Source: Agrypnia vestita (Eukaryota; Arthropoda; Insecta; Trichoptera; Phryganeidae). From it: DNA of 64,000 bases. Numbering within the stretch: position 1 is the stretch's first letter; every line of letters starts with the position of its first letter. Below the pieces are notes generated by a model that worked only from the letters and a program-made list of their open reading frames with translations, did no database searches and was not told the origin of the DNA. Shown piece after piece: positions 31,801 to 46,800 of this stretch. The DNA lies in NCBI GenBank assembly GCA_016648135.1, contig JADDOH010010916.1:1-64000 (forward strand). Reading direction: 5' to 3'. The position numbers and the translations under genes were made by a program.

Positions 31801-34800
31801 TTTTTCGGCAGTCGACAAACCCCAAGAATGTTCCTCCAATACTGAATATTTTTTTATAAAAAAAATTAACATATTCTTAAAAAAATGTACTTTCATGTAG
31901 AAATGATACAAATACCATAATTCAAATAGGTTTTCTTAAAAAAATTCACAAAATTTGCGTTTTTTGCAGGTATTTCCCCTTAAATGTCATACACACGGTA
32001 AAATACTCTACACAAAAGATTCAGAATGGTTGCATTACGGATACTTAAGAATGTTTTTAATTTAATAATTAAACAAAAAGAATTCCGTTATCAAACAATT
32101 AATTTGTTAATTTCTTTGAAATCAGTGTAAGATTGTGCGTAGCGGTATAGCATAACATGACAAAGATAGGCTTTTATTGCATTTATGTAATGGTCATCGA
32201 ATGATGGGGTTTCACATTTTTGCCAGATTTACATGGGAGGACGAAATCTGCAACTCTCTACAACATTGTTCCAATATGATTTCAGATGTATATGACTTGA
32301 CATTTGAGCTGGTGACGCTGCCAAGCAAGTTTGAGCCGTCCCCCGAAGCCCTGGAGAGGGCCGACCGGGGTCCCGGTTCGCTGCTCCTGGTTGAGTGGCC
32401 CTCGCTGACTAAGAATGTCCGTGTTACGCTCTTCAGGGTGGTACTCTTCTCCGAGCAAGCCTGTGAGTGTAATTAAGAGTCATTAATGTTAATTGATGGA
32501 ATATTAAATATATTTTAGTACATATATATGTAATTCTTAATAAATTTAATCTCTTGACCATTTGTTAAATTAGCCTTTAGCATTTTTCTTTGTATATATG
32601 TATATTTTTTTGTTATATTTAAAGCATATTATCTATCACATTTTTAATAATATTACTAACTTTAATTGTTTTTAAAAGTAAATGATGAGAAAGATTTCTA
32701 AATGTCTACCTCCAATGTCCACTGCTTTAAAATTTTATTTTGAAAGATTAATTAACACACAACAATACAATTTTTTCGTTCGTACATCGCACTTTAAATA
32801 ATGGCACGAGCATGAACCGTATGCATGCGTGCATTGAATTCAATGATTTTATGATCATATGTGGCGTATAGATGCAAAACCGCCACTATCCATATGGATA
32901 GTGGCGGTTTTGAATCCGTACGCCATATATATACGGGTGTGATCAAAAAATAAATTGAATTATTTAATTGCACATAATGAAACAAATTTATGAGAAATTT
33001 GACTTAATTTCCTTCAAAGTACTCTCGTTCTGGCAATGCACTTATCCCAACGGTGGCTCCATGATTGGAAGCATTTCTGGAAGGCTTCTTTCAGAAGGGC
33101 CTTCAGCTGCTCCGTCGTGGCCTTTTCAATGTCGGGAATGGTGTCAAAACATTGTCCATTGGAGACCCAGAAGTCGCTTGTGCTAAATCCGGGGAGTAAA
33201 TCCGATATGGACAGACGATATTGGCACGACGCACGACAGATGCAGCACTCACTCGTCTCATTTGTAAATTATCAGTTAAAACGCTTCACATGGATCCGTA
33301 CGAGATGTTCAAATCTTGAGCAAGCTCTCGAATAGTTAATTGCTTGTTTGAACGAATCATCTTTGAGACTTCTTGTATAGTTAAACTAGTTTAACTGATA
33401 TTGATTTTATTATAACTCTTGACTATTCACTCGGCCATATTCTGAAAATAACAAGATTGTTATTTGGTGATTATTATCCCAACATTTATTTATTTTATTA
33501 TTCTCATCAAAATGAATGTTCACTAAACTATTTAAATGATTGACAAGTTTAATGTTGAACCATGAGAACTGAGCCATGTTACAATCAAGTGAAATATGTG
33601 CCACCAATTAGTGGAGCAAGTTAAATGCCCTTTAATGTAGGTCTGGTTCCGCCCGCTCCTTTATTGGTCGTTAGTTGGTCCTATGTGAATATTATTCGTC
33701 GCATCTGCGTCACTCACTCTGATGACTTGATAAATCTTTTTGGCCTAGGGGCAAATATATTCCGATCCTCGTAAATTTCATGATTTCCTGAGGTACATAT
33801 AAATTTTCCACAACTCAAAATGCAGTTAATTTAAAAAAGAAAATTATAGTAGCATAATGATTCAAAGTAGGTATTAATAACATATTTTTAGTTCTCGGAA
33901 AATCTGAATTATTTTAGTAAGTTACTGTCTGTAACCCTTACATGTCGGTTCCTAAAGAATAAGTATTTACTACTTATTTATAGCCGACACCCATGAAATA
34001 GTAATAACGACTTTTATCAAAATATTTGAACATTTTTTTTATATCTCTCCTGCCGGCAGTTAAATGTACTTTTCTAAACCCTGTCGATTGGGCGGAACAT
34101 GAAATGTTTCGCGTCTTTGCTAAGTCCCATATGTACTGTATTTTTGATGGTTAATGTAGGCTCGGCGATAGCAACTTTCCTACATGAAGTGTTGCTGCCT
34201 TCGGGTTTGCTGGCACGGGGTTCAATCTCCGGCTGTGTAATTTCGTTTTTAAGCCATGAATTCAAATAAAATTACAGACATTACACAAAGTTACGTTAAG
34301 GACAGACAGATGGACGAACAGATAACGAAATTATTTTGTATGTATGATATATTGAAGGAATCCAGAGTGATGATAACTTAAGAGAGATATTTTAGTCACA
34401 TTGAATCTTCTGTGTACAGTTTTCTGGGATATTCTGCCGTATATATGTGACCTCTCTGGCCAACGTTTCGGATCCCATTGCAGGGTCCATCATCAGGGCT
34501 GATGTTGAAACGTTGGCCAGAGAGGTCACATATACACGGCAGAATATCCCAGAAAACTATACACAGAAGATTCTGAACGGTTGTGAAAATTTTTACGTGA
34601 ACATTTTTAGTCACATTGACTTTTAAAATGATAAACCCTGCAAAGTACCTAATCAAAATAATGCATTTTTAGTATTTTTGAACAAAATCTTTCTTGTCAG
34701 TAATTATGAGTTTTTGTAAGAATGTATTTGTATTAGGTCCTTACATATGAAATTGGCGTTTTGCCGTACTGGCAAATTTGATCTCAAATATCTTCTCTTT

Positions 34801-37800
34801 GGTTAGGAATTCCAAATCCAAATTTGTACAGCTATTACTCATGTATTTGTGTTTTGAAAATTATAATTCATTTGTTTTTTCCTCAATTGTTTTTTTCTTT
34901 GCGTCACTCAGTTTACAAAATGAAAAACTTGAAATATCGCGTTATTTACGAGTACGAGTTCCACCGTGGCACCAGTGCTGCAGAAACGGCTCGAAGGATT
35001 AATGATGTGTATGGCGACGGTGCCGCAAAAGAAAACACAGTGCGTTTTTGGTTCCAACGTTTTCGTTCTGGAAATTTCGACCTGCAGAACAAGCCCCGTG
35101 GACGGTCGGAGACCAAAGTTGATAATGAAGAATTGAAGGCTATTTTGGAAGCGGATCCATCGCAAACCACATCCTAGTTAGCTGCAGGCTGCGGTGTTAG
35201 TGATAAAACTGTTTTAATCCACTTGAAGCAAATTGGTAAGGTGAAAAGCTTGAAAGGTGGGTACCTCACGAATTGAGTGAAGCAAATCAACAAACGCGCG
35301 TTGACTGCTGCGTTGCATTACTCAACCGGCACAATAATGAAGGGATTTTAAATCGGATTTTAAACCTGTGATGAAAAGTGGATCCTGTACGATAAACGGA
35401 AGCGCTCATCGCAATGGCTGAACCTTGCCGAACCAGCCAAACCATGCCCCAAGCGAAAATTGACTCCAAAAAAGTTACTTGTGAGCGTTTGGTGGACTAG
35501 TGCTGGTGTCGTTCACTACAGCTTTCTTAAATCTGGCCAGACGATTACGGCAGATGTCTATTGTCAGCAACTGCAAACCATGATGGAAAAGCTAGCTGCT
35601 AAACAACCGAGGCTGGTTAATCACTCTAGGCCACTGCTGCTTCATGATAACGCTAGACCACACACTGCACAACAGACGGCTACCAAATTAGAGGAGCTTC
35701 AATTGGAATGTCTAAGACATCCACCGTACTCTCCGGACCTTGCCCCAACAGATTACCATTTTTTTCGAAATTTGGATAACTTCTTGCAAAGGAAAAAATT
35801 CAACTCCGATGGGGCAGTCCAAACCGCCTTCAAAGATTTTATTGATTCCCGTCCGAATGGTTTTTTTAGTAAAGGGATCGATGAGCTACCTATGAGATGG
35901 CAAAAGTGCATAGATAGCAATGGTACATACTTTGATTAAATAAATATATTATAATAAAAAAAATCGGCTTTATGTTCCTCCCATACTAAACGCCAATTTC
36001 ATATGTAAGGACCTAATATAATAATACCCTATAGACTACGGCAATATCTATTACTGAAAAATGAATTACCATCATGTTTGTCGCAATGCATGATGTTGAT
36101 GTACAATTTTTCTAAATGGTCATTATACTAATTTCCTACATGAAGTGTTGTTTTGATTACGTCACTAGTCTAATGTAATAATAATTAACGTGGCGTATTA
36201 TAATGCACTCATTGGTCATTTAAGATATTATCAAATTGCTTGACATTCGTATTTCCTTGAAAAATTAATGCACTATAGATTAAAGCTGTAATTAAAATGT
36301 TACAATGTACTATCATATAAGTACAAAGTTATATAATGAATCCGCATTGAAGAAAAATTAAAATGTTATTTATTATCAGAATTTAAGATGAAAATTGGTA
36401 TTGATGGCTGCTCAAATTTATGAACTGTCTTTTTGCTCATCGAGACTGTGAATTAGTTGAGATGGCAGACAGTGTTATAGTAATCTAAGACGTCAACTAC
36501 TTTGTTTTGACCAAGTATTTATGTAAGGGAAAAAAGCCACTGAATAAAATCATTCATCTAAAATCAGTCTATCATTTTTTTCTTTTCTTTAAAAAAAATA
36601 GAGATGTGAAAACGGAATGCATGTCGCATAAATATTCTTACTGTTTTCAAAATAAGCTAAATGCTTGTGCTATGAAAACAGGACTAACTTGCTGGTGTCC
36701 TGGAATGGGGCTCAAACCACCAACCACCAGATCACTAGGTGTCATGACCAATATGCTACTCCCATTTAATCATTTAAACATTCTTCTCATTACTACTTAA
36801 TATTGTTCCACAAATCCAGCTCCTTTGCTGTTATCTCATGTGCTGTCGGAATGGTTACTACTGGAGTCTTCGATGCACAGTGCGTTGAGGGCGTCTGCGT
36901 ATGCGAGGCACGATGCGTCGGCTCGTCGACGCGCACCCCCTTCGCGGGCGTTTGATATCGCCCTCACTGTGGCGTCTCCCAACCCTGACAAGATCAGGGT
37001 AGACTGGACGCCCAAGGACGCTATTGATGGTTATCATAAATTTTACTTCAACTTAAATATGTAGTTACATTTTTAAATATTTTATAGAATGGGTATAGAA
37101 ATGAAAAATCTTTGACAAACTGTTGACTCATAAATTATTTAAAATAAATTAGATGAATAAGGTGGAAAGATATTCGGCCATATTTTGAAAATGTCAATAT
37201 TGGGATTTTCAGATTGTTATCCCAACACTGAATAGACGAAAAAAATAAAATAAACGATACGTTAGTGTTTGTTTCTTTCAGTTTCTACTTAAGAGAGAGA
37301 GAGAGAGAGACGACGCGACAATGCGACACGAGTCATGACAGTTATCCTTCAAACGTCAAAATATAAATATGTACGAGTCCAACGCGACAATGATAATTTT
37401 GACATAATTTTATAAGAAATTAATAAGTACATATGAAATAATCTTTTTTCTATAAGCTTTAAATACAGCATTAGTACTTATTTCATGTAATTTTAGTCGA
37501 AACATGAGAATTGTGAGGTTATGTTTGCGATAGGTACTTCGGTAATCCGTTTGAAGCTCTGTCAGACCAGACTGCCTGGATAAGAAGGCACCTGGAGAAA
37601 TCACTTTTCTAAAGGCATTGCAGACGTCGGATACCGCAAATAAAAGTATTTAATTTGAGAGAGATATGTGAAAATTTACAAATCTCCTTATTTGAGTACC
37701 ACGAACACTGACTCATACTTACACATACATCTCGTTTATTTTTTATTTTTATTTTCCACTATTAAGTGTTGGGATAATAATTTCAAGATCCCAATATTTC

Positions 37801-40800
37801 TGTTTTCCAAATACTTAATGCATCCAATACTTAATAACGATGTAGAGTATGATTTTCTTTATAAAATGCTGAGTTTGTTGATTATGAATTTTCAAATTCG
37901 ATTTTAAATTTTTATTTATTTTCAAACTGATCTCATTTGCACAAAAAAAAATTTTTTTATACACTATCGTAGACATGACAGACACCATTGAACAAGAAAT
38001 TAAGTTACTTTTTCATTTCACTCAAACCCTGGCGACGTGATTATCTCCAAAATCTACAAACGCCACGGAAAAGGACATTTGCGGGACAGCGCATAACTCC
38101 GCCATTTTGAAATTTTAAACATAATTTTATATGTGCAACAGTTACATAAATTTTTTGATGCCTTGAGGTGGTGTTGCCCCTTAACCATTTAAAAAATTTT
38201 AAAGTATGCAAAGTATATTATGTAGTCTTCTTTTAATGAAACATTTGTTATTGCATTTTCAAATAGCTATCGACTTTATATTAGCAAAGAATCCCACAAA
38301 CCTTTCAGCATGCCAGAATAAATAATTTTTAATTCTGGAATATCTTTGATACAACAAAATATTTATTTTTTAATGAAAACGTATTTTATTTTGATGTTGC
38401 AATTGTAGTCTATATATGATATTTAAAAAATTATATACTAATCAATTAGAAAAGTATGCAAAAATAGCAAAAGTAACATTTTTTTATGCAAGGACATAAT
38501 GTGACAGTTTTTAGATTTAGATTATAAATATGTACTTTATTCATTGCGCGGTTTTTTGTAAGTTTCAATCTCATCTTGAATTTTTTTTTTAAATTTACCA
38601 TAAAAAGTACAAATCTGTAAAGTCTTTGAGTTGAAGTAAATGTATTTTATTTTCAGAGTATTTGCAGCCATTTGTCTCAGAGTTGAAAGCCATACACAAT
38701 TTCACCCTCAAATCGCAGTGGCTTTACTTTGTCCAGCTGGATTTCAATCCAAAACAGGTGACTAATGCTTATTCATTTGCCTATTATACATTTATTAAAT
38801 CAGATGGAGTAAAATCCCATTAATCCCCGGTCGATTTCCGATTAGTCTAAATTTTTATAACCCGCAAATCCGAAAAATGTTAATTTCACAGTAAAATAAC
38901 CATGATACTTCAAAAACCCCGATAATTCGTAATTTGGAATAATTTTTAGCCCCTTGCGCCGTAAATCAATTTTAGGTCACAATTCAAAATATGAAAAAAT
39001 TAAAAAAATATTTTGAACAAAAAAAAGCAAGTGAGAACAAAAAATTTATCAATATTAGGAACTTTAGTAATAGAAATGTCGCCATATTTATATTAGCATT
39101 ATTAATATTGCATTTCCAAAATGATTTCTTGAAATATGTAAAAATATATGGCATACGTTTTTCACAAAAGTAATGGCTTTATGATTTTTGGCGAATTTCA
39201 CAATCGCATTAAGTTTTTTTTTTTGTGGTATGTTGAATTTCGAATTAGTGTGGTTCCGCATAATTCAAAATTATTTTTTTTGGGTCAGTTGGATTTAGAA
39301 TTAACGAGATTGTACTTTAACATATTCTTGCACATATTAGAAAAAGTCTAATATACTGTTATTAAAAATTAAAATTACACACTATGCAAGCAGAAACATC
39401 GAAATAGAACATAATTATTTGTGAATACAAATATATTTGAGATGGCCAACATTCTAATACAACAGATGTAATAACTGTTATTTTAAAATAGGAAGTTAGT
39501 GTTGAAAACTATTTTTAGCCATTTTTGTTGCCAATGATTTTTCAACAATTTAATTCGATAATTTGTCATACCAATTGTATTTTAAGTGTGGCTGCTTGAC
39601 CTGCACCGATACATTGAATATCTAACAAACTTACCAATTTTGTTACTTAAAATTTATTATGAAAATCAATTCAAACCATGTAAAAATGTTTCATCTCATT
39701 TTTCAGTTTAAAAATTGCATCTACCTACATATTTCATACAATTCAAATGTGTATAATAGGTTATGCTTAAAAAAAAAATAACAGTGCTGACATCTCTTGT
39801 TTACATGTAATATAAATTTATTATCCATTTCAGTCGATATAGTAGATTTCCGTGGTAAATTTCCCACCATTCTTAATATGTTTGTAGGTACTTCATTATG
39901 TAAAAAACAAAATAGCTTTTTTCTAGTAGTTTATCTCTGTATATTTTGAATAATGAAATTAATTGTCAGTAAAAATATCTTAATTGATTGACATATTATT
40001 AGGTCCTTACATATGAAATTGGCGTTTTGCCGTACTGGCAAATTTGATCTCAAATATCTTCTCTTTGGTTAAGAATTCCAAATCCAAATTTATATGGCTA
40101 TTTACTCATGTATTTGTGTTTTGAAAATTATAATTCATTTGTTTTTTCCTCAATTGTTTTTTTCTTTGCGTCACTCAGTTTACAAAATGAAAAACTTGAA
40201 ATATCGCGTTATTTACGAGTACGAGTTCCACCGTGGCACCAGTGCTGCAGAAACGGCTCGAAGGATTAATGATGTGTATGGCGACGGTGCCGCAAAAGAA
40301 AACACAGTGCGTTTTTGGTTCCAACGTTTTCGTTCTGGAAATTTCGACCTGCAGAACAAGCCCCGTGGACGGCCGGAGACCAAAGTTGATAATGAAGAAT
40401 TGAAGCTATTGTGGAAGCGGATCCATCGCAAACCACATCCGAGTTAGCTGCAGGCTGCGGTGTTAGTGATAAAACTGTTTTAATCCACTTGAAGCAAATT
40501 GGTAAGGTGAAAAAGCTTGAAAGGTGGGTACCTCACGAATTGAGTGAAGCAAATCAACAAACGCGCGTTGACTGCTGCGTTGCATTACTCAACCGGCACA
40601 ATAATGAAGGGATTTTAAATCGAATCATTACCTGTGATGAAAAGTGGATCCTGTACGATAATCGGAAGCGCTCATCGCAATGGCTAAACCCTGCCGAACC
40701 AGCCAAACCATGCCCCAAACGAAAATTGACTCCAAAAAAGTTACTTGTGAGCGTTTGGTGGACTAGTGCTGGTGTCGTTCACTACAGCTTTCTTAAATCT

Positions 40801-43800
40801 GGCCAAACGATTACGGCAGATGTCTATTGTCAGCAACTGCAAACAATGATGGAAAAGCTAGCTGCTAAACAACCGAGGCTGGTTAATCGCTCTAGGCCAC
40901 TGCTGCTTCATGATAACGCTAGACCACACACTGCACAACAGACGGCTACCAAATTAGAGGAGCTTCAATTGGAATGTCTAAGACATCCACCGTACTCTCC
41001 GGACCTTGCCCCAACAGATTAACATTTTTTTCGAAATTTGGATAACTTCTTGCAAAGGAAAAAGTTCAACTCCGATTGAGCAGTCCAAACCGCCTTCAAA
41101 GATTTTATTGATTCCCGTCCGAATGGTTTTTTTAGTAAAGAGATCGATGAACTACCTATGAGATGGCAAAAGTGCATAGATAGCAATGGTACGTACTTTG
41201 ATTAAATAAATATATTATAATATAAAAAAATCGGCTTTATGTTCCTCCCATACTTAACGCCAATTTCATATGTAAGGACCTAATATTATCTGTTGAGGAA
41301 ATATAACTTTACATAAATATATCTCTACAGATGGAACAATATTTAGTATCAGCAGGGTTGCCAGGTCTTTGCCAAATAAACACTCAACAGTGAACAAAAA
41401 AAATGTTTTAATCATTTATTTATATTATTAACTTTAAATACAAATACCATTGCACAAGAGCAATTAGCTAACCTAACTTATAAAAATTATATTTTTTCTC
41501 ACTAATGGACGCTTCCAGCAATGTCTTATTTGCTTTAACTGCCCCATGCATTTCGCGACATGTCAGACTGAAATTACATTGTATACATAATTCAGCCTTC
41601 ACCGTGTCCACACTTAATTTATTACGGCTGTCTGTCCACAAATGGTTCATATGGCTAAATACTCTTTCCACATAAGCATTACTACATGGTACTGCCATTA
41701 TCGTTTTTAATTATCTTTTTCAAGTTCGGGCTTACTTCTGCCTTTAGAAACGTCTTCCACGAAAACGTAGTATTGGATGAAGAATTGGTTTTTTATTGCT
41801 TCCAAGGTTTTTTGTACAACGCGAATTTTTTCATACAAAGCATGTTAATCAATGTCGTCTTCAACATCTACAGCTTTTGATGCTTTTAGAAAATTTTCAT
41901 ATGTTGGAGCTACCTTCTCTATATTGACGTTTTTAAATGCTTTGAATGGAGAGTTTTCGTAGTCTAGTCACAAACTAAGTAAGGTCTAAGTCTAAGGATG
42001 CTACGCAACATCGATTGTGTCAAATCTGACAGTTGAATCGTTTATTAGGGAGAAAAATTAATCAGAAAAAAATATCGATCCACCCATACTTCGGTATTTT
42101 TGTCATACCGAACACCGAACACGGTGCTAAAATACCAAACTGTTCGGTAGAATACCGAACACCTGGTATATCTGAGTATTATAACTTAAATAATGTTGAA
42201 AGGTATAGACGTACCACTATAACTTGGCGTGCGAGGGAGGGCGTCCCTATCGCGTAACAGAAGTTGTCAGGATGTAAATTTATTACACAATACATAATGT
42301 ACGGAATGTCCGGTGACCGGTGTCATATTAAATACAGAAATTTGGTCGGGCAGCACTAAAGAAACCATGCAGTAATGGCGGCCGTTCTATCTGTCAAACT
42401 GTCAGACGGTAATATCGGTCCATTATTCGCTTTTTCAGCTTCGCAAAACTTTAATGCTTCATTGGCAATTGTTCTTGCACCATCCCGGACTGTTTAGGAT
42501 GTTTTGGACATAATAATTCAGTGTATATTGGTAATCAAGATGTCACAGCTCGCGCTCAAAGACGAGAATGAACTGAATGACAGGGCGAGGGGTTACCGCC
42601 GGGTGCGGGCGGGGCGGGCTTTAGTTCAAAATTCGCCGCACCCAAGTTACGCTGGGCAAGCAATATCAGATTTACAAACAAATAGTTATCAGAATTGTCC
42701 GGCTCTAAACTAACCAATCATAATTAAATAGTCAGCTGTAGAACCAAATAAATTTATTCTCAGTTATCAAGTCAGAAATAAATAATCAATTACGAGAAAA
42801 AATGATTAGTGTAGTGAATCATTCAATAATATAATTTAATATGTACAAAGTTTGTTTTCATTTTTGATTATGTTACAATATACTTTTTTATATAAATACA
42901 TCAACCTAATGGTAATAATGTTAAAAAAAAAAACATCTTCACAATCGTGAAACTTGGATTCCTGTTTTATCTTCTGACATTTATCTTCCCCACAGGTACG
43001 AGATGACTCTGTGTTGCTGCGGCATTTTGCTCTCCCTGAAGATGTTTTACCGCATCTCATCACGCCGCTAGAAAAGAAGTTGGCTTCGCACATTTCAAAG
43101 AACCCCTGCCTCAACTTCGTTCTCTACACCCCTTCATGTGACAAAGCTCCGATTCATATTTACAACAGTAATGGTTTGTAGAATTAATGTTATGACAATA
43201 TAACATTAATTATAGATTATTAATGATTAGACTACATTTTGTAGGGATTCTATTGGCTTTGTGTGCATCTGGTAAAAGAATATGCAATATTTTTTTTTAA
43301 TTTTAAAAGATAATGTGTTGTATCGGAAAACTTGTCGAAGATAGAACACGTAAGATATATAGGTCTGAATTCAGACTCGATACTTAGATGATTTAAAGGT
43401 TAAGGTATGCCTTAAAAGTGTTATTTTATGCTGAAAATTACGCTTTTAAGGTGTACCTTAACCTTTGAATCATCTGAATACACATTGACTATATTCAGGT
43501 CATAGAGCTCAAAATGTACTATTATGATTTCTACTGTTCGTTTGGGATATATATTTTTTATATATATGTTATATTATATAATGTTATATTAGACATGTAT
43601 AAGTAGAGTTAAGTGCTTTAAAAAAGAGAAAATATTTGTCGGAACATGAACATGTGGTCGGAATCCCTCTACAAGCACAAGATTCTCCTTTTGGACAAGT
43701 ACAGTGATAGAATTTATGTATCCTTATGGTTTTAATAGATTAGAAAAAATTAAAACTAAATGTATGAAATATTAAATAAATAAAATAAAAAAATGACAAA

Positions 43801-46800
43801 TTGCTTTCAGAAGTTTTTAAGTGGATAGTTTTATATTTACATATCGACGGCTCCTACGTATAATATCATAACCCACAAATCGACGATTTTGAGTTTGTTG
43901 TGTATTTCATAAGTATTTAATTATATCTTTAATTCCAAGAAAGAAAAAAAAAATTATAATAAGAAAACGTTATTTAATGCAAAATATTTTTTTTCTTTCT
44001 TGGAATTTAAGATATAATTAAATACACATGTGTATACACAAAAAACTCAAAATCGTCAATTTGTGGGTTACGATATTATACGTAGGAGCCGTTGATATAA
44101 TAATGAAAAAATGTACAATCGCAATTGATTAAGACAAATGTTGATAATTACAAAAAAATACATGAAAACAAAAAAAAAATACAAGTAACACATTTCAATC
44201 TATTCTGAAAATAACAATATTTCTATTTTGATGATTGTTACCCCTACACTCAAAAATAGAGAAACTTCAAGACATCTATCAAATGTCAATATTTCTATCA
44301 TTGTCACAACAATATAGGCTTCAATTTAATTTTTAACTATTTGGATGAAGAAATTAGTAGATGTGTGCGAGAAAAACTGATTTCTACCAGCTTTTAAAAT
44401 AATATTAGTACTTACTTATTTTATATAATATTTTTAACAAAACTCCAGATAGCTGACTGATTTGCGAGATGATGTAAATCTGTTTAAAATCCGTGTCGCT
44501 TCGACATCAAATAAATAGTTTTTTTAATAACACCCAGATACATTGTAGGTCCGACACTATAATTCATGTTCGTGTAACAAAATGTTGATGCACCTATTTT
44601 GATTTATATACCATTACTGTACAACTGTTGGGTGTTAAAGAGTGATGTTCCACCATAGTCTACGTAGACACAGAAACACAGCATGCAATTTCTGTTTCCT
44701 GTCTTGGAATTTTAACGATAAATATTTATAAATCCCTTATACTCCACATTCCTTTCACTCAACATGTCATATTGGATTATGACGGAAGTATGCCCTCCAT
44801 CGCATATATTTAAGACACATTTATACAGTAGTGAAAATATTTTTCTTGTATAATTATATACTCTAGTTAACAAAATATTTTTTTTTAAAAAAAGAAAAAT
44901 CATTACTTTTTAAATTTATTTAGTTAAAGTATTTAGTTTGATCTTTCCACGATTGTTTCATATTTTACAAGCTCATAGTAATTTTTTAATGAGCGTGGGG
45001 CTACGTCGGACCTGTGCGACAGAGAATGACAGGGGCCAGAGTGCCACGTCGGATATATGCGACAGGCACAAAATTAATTATTTCTCGACGGCCGCGTATC
45101 GAATTTGAAAAACGTAATTTTTTCCCAGTAGAGAAATCCCGTGGTGACCTGTCGTTCCATTTTCAACTCAAAAACATCATGGATTATATTTTAAATCAAC
45201 AATCAAAACAGAAGTTTTTCTGCCGTCAAAATCGTATAGGATTGTTGTAGATGGCGCCGGCACGTGAATCGAAATTCAAATATTCCGTCATTCAAGGTCA
45301 CGTACAAAGTGCGCGGGAAGTACGATTTATTTTTTCGATTTTCGATTTATTTGTACACGTATACACAAATATATACGATATGTTTTACGATATTTGTCAA
45401 TTTTTATTGGTTTATGATTCAATTGAAGACTAACAGGTATTTATTAACAAAAATACACGGAATTATGTTGCGTTTATTTGAAATACGTTTGTGTGTGTGT
45501 GTGAAAGTGTATCATGTTTATGTGTTATGAGTGCGATGTTCCGTTGTGTGCCGTGCCGTGCAACAAAATATACCACACAGAAGAAGATTATTAGGTAGGC
45601 ATCAAATAAAAATAGTAGTGTCGTCTCTAATAAACAAATAAAAATAAATTATTATTTTTCGTATAATGTTGCGCTGGCAACAGTATCGGAATTGAAAAAA
45701 AATTTTTTTTTACTTACGATAAAAAAATTATTGAATGTGTGTGTTTTTTTTTAATATACACATGTTTTCATGGTTTTTTCATAAAAAGAAAAATCACAAA
45801 AAATTCAGAAAATCTCTGGCCTTGGTGATTTATGTTTCTCTATGTTTTTTTGGCCCTCAACAAGTTTTAAACAAGTCAAACATATTGAAACCAGTCGGCA
45901 AACCAGATTCGTGTACCAATAAATTTACATTCGTTATGTCTATATATTTCTTTGGTGATCTGTGACTATAATGAAAACTTAACCCTCGTTTTTGTAAAAT
46001 CTTAATTATATAGTGTAGCCCTCTAATTTTCAATTTATTTGATAAATAACATTGTTCATTGCAAACTTTTATTTCGCTAACGATATTAGCGACTCGTATC
46101 GTGTACATATTACAAAAATCATCATTATCTATAGAAATTTTATTATCATTAGGGGTCCGTGCAAATGGAGTAATGGAAGCATTCCTGTCCCCTCGGTGGG
46201 GAGGTGTCGTCATAGGAAATCCTCCCGTCAGCATCTGCGAGAGCTACCTCACGAATGAGCAGGAACCTATTCCTGTGTACCGACCGCCCACCAGGGAAAT
46301 AATGGGATATTTTTTGGCTCAGCTACGCTTGCTTCTGGGAATCCCTGACCAGGTTCGTTGTGGATTGTTTTCATTTTAGATCTAATTTAATAAGCTAAAT
46401 GTAATGAGACTAATAATACTTTGGTGTATGCTTTTAATGTGATTATATTGATGTGAATGTAGAACTTAAGCCATAAACCAAGATATATAGATAGATATAG
46501 ATAGGATCGCATCCAGTGTCCCGTAACTAGTAGCGAAAACTTTGGGGAGTCTTCTTCGTTCAGTTTTGAATAGAAAATATTCTTTCTACTTTGGGTAAAA
46601 CGTTATGGACATAAGCGACATCAAAATTTGTATTTTTTTTCAGTATTTTTAATATATTTTGTCCTGAAGTACGGGGTTCTATGAATCCCCACACTTCAGG
46701 ACAAAATGTATTAAAAATACTATAAAAAAAAGTAACCCATAAAAACCAAGTTTTTATTATATTCCCTTTCTTTGTAAAATATAACAGCAATTATAGACGA

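Noticed and set aside
34401..34576. Firm hammerhead ribozyme annotation
   Set aside because: Only the core order CTGATGA...GAAAC is visible. Helices I and III and a cleavage triplet could not be drawn, so it is reported only as hammerhead-like.
36690..36740. SINE B-box-like sequence
   Set aside because: Only a loose match to GGTTCRANNCC, with no repeat partner in the window.
45014..45530. Overlapping frames in a PIG-S intron
   Set aside because: No domain and no splice-site pair in phase with the flanking exons, which already join without them.
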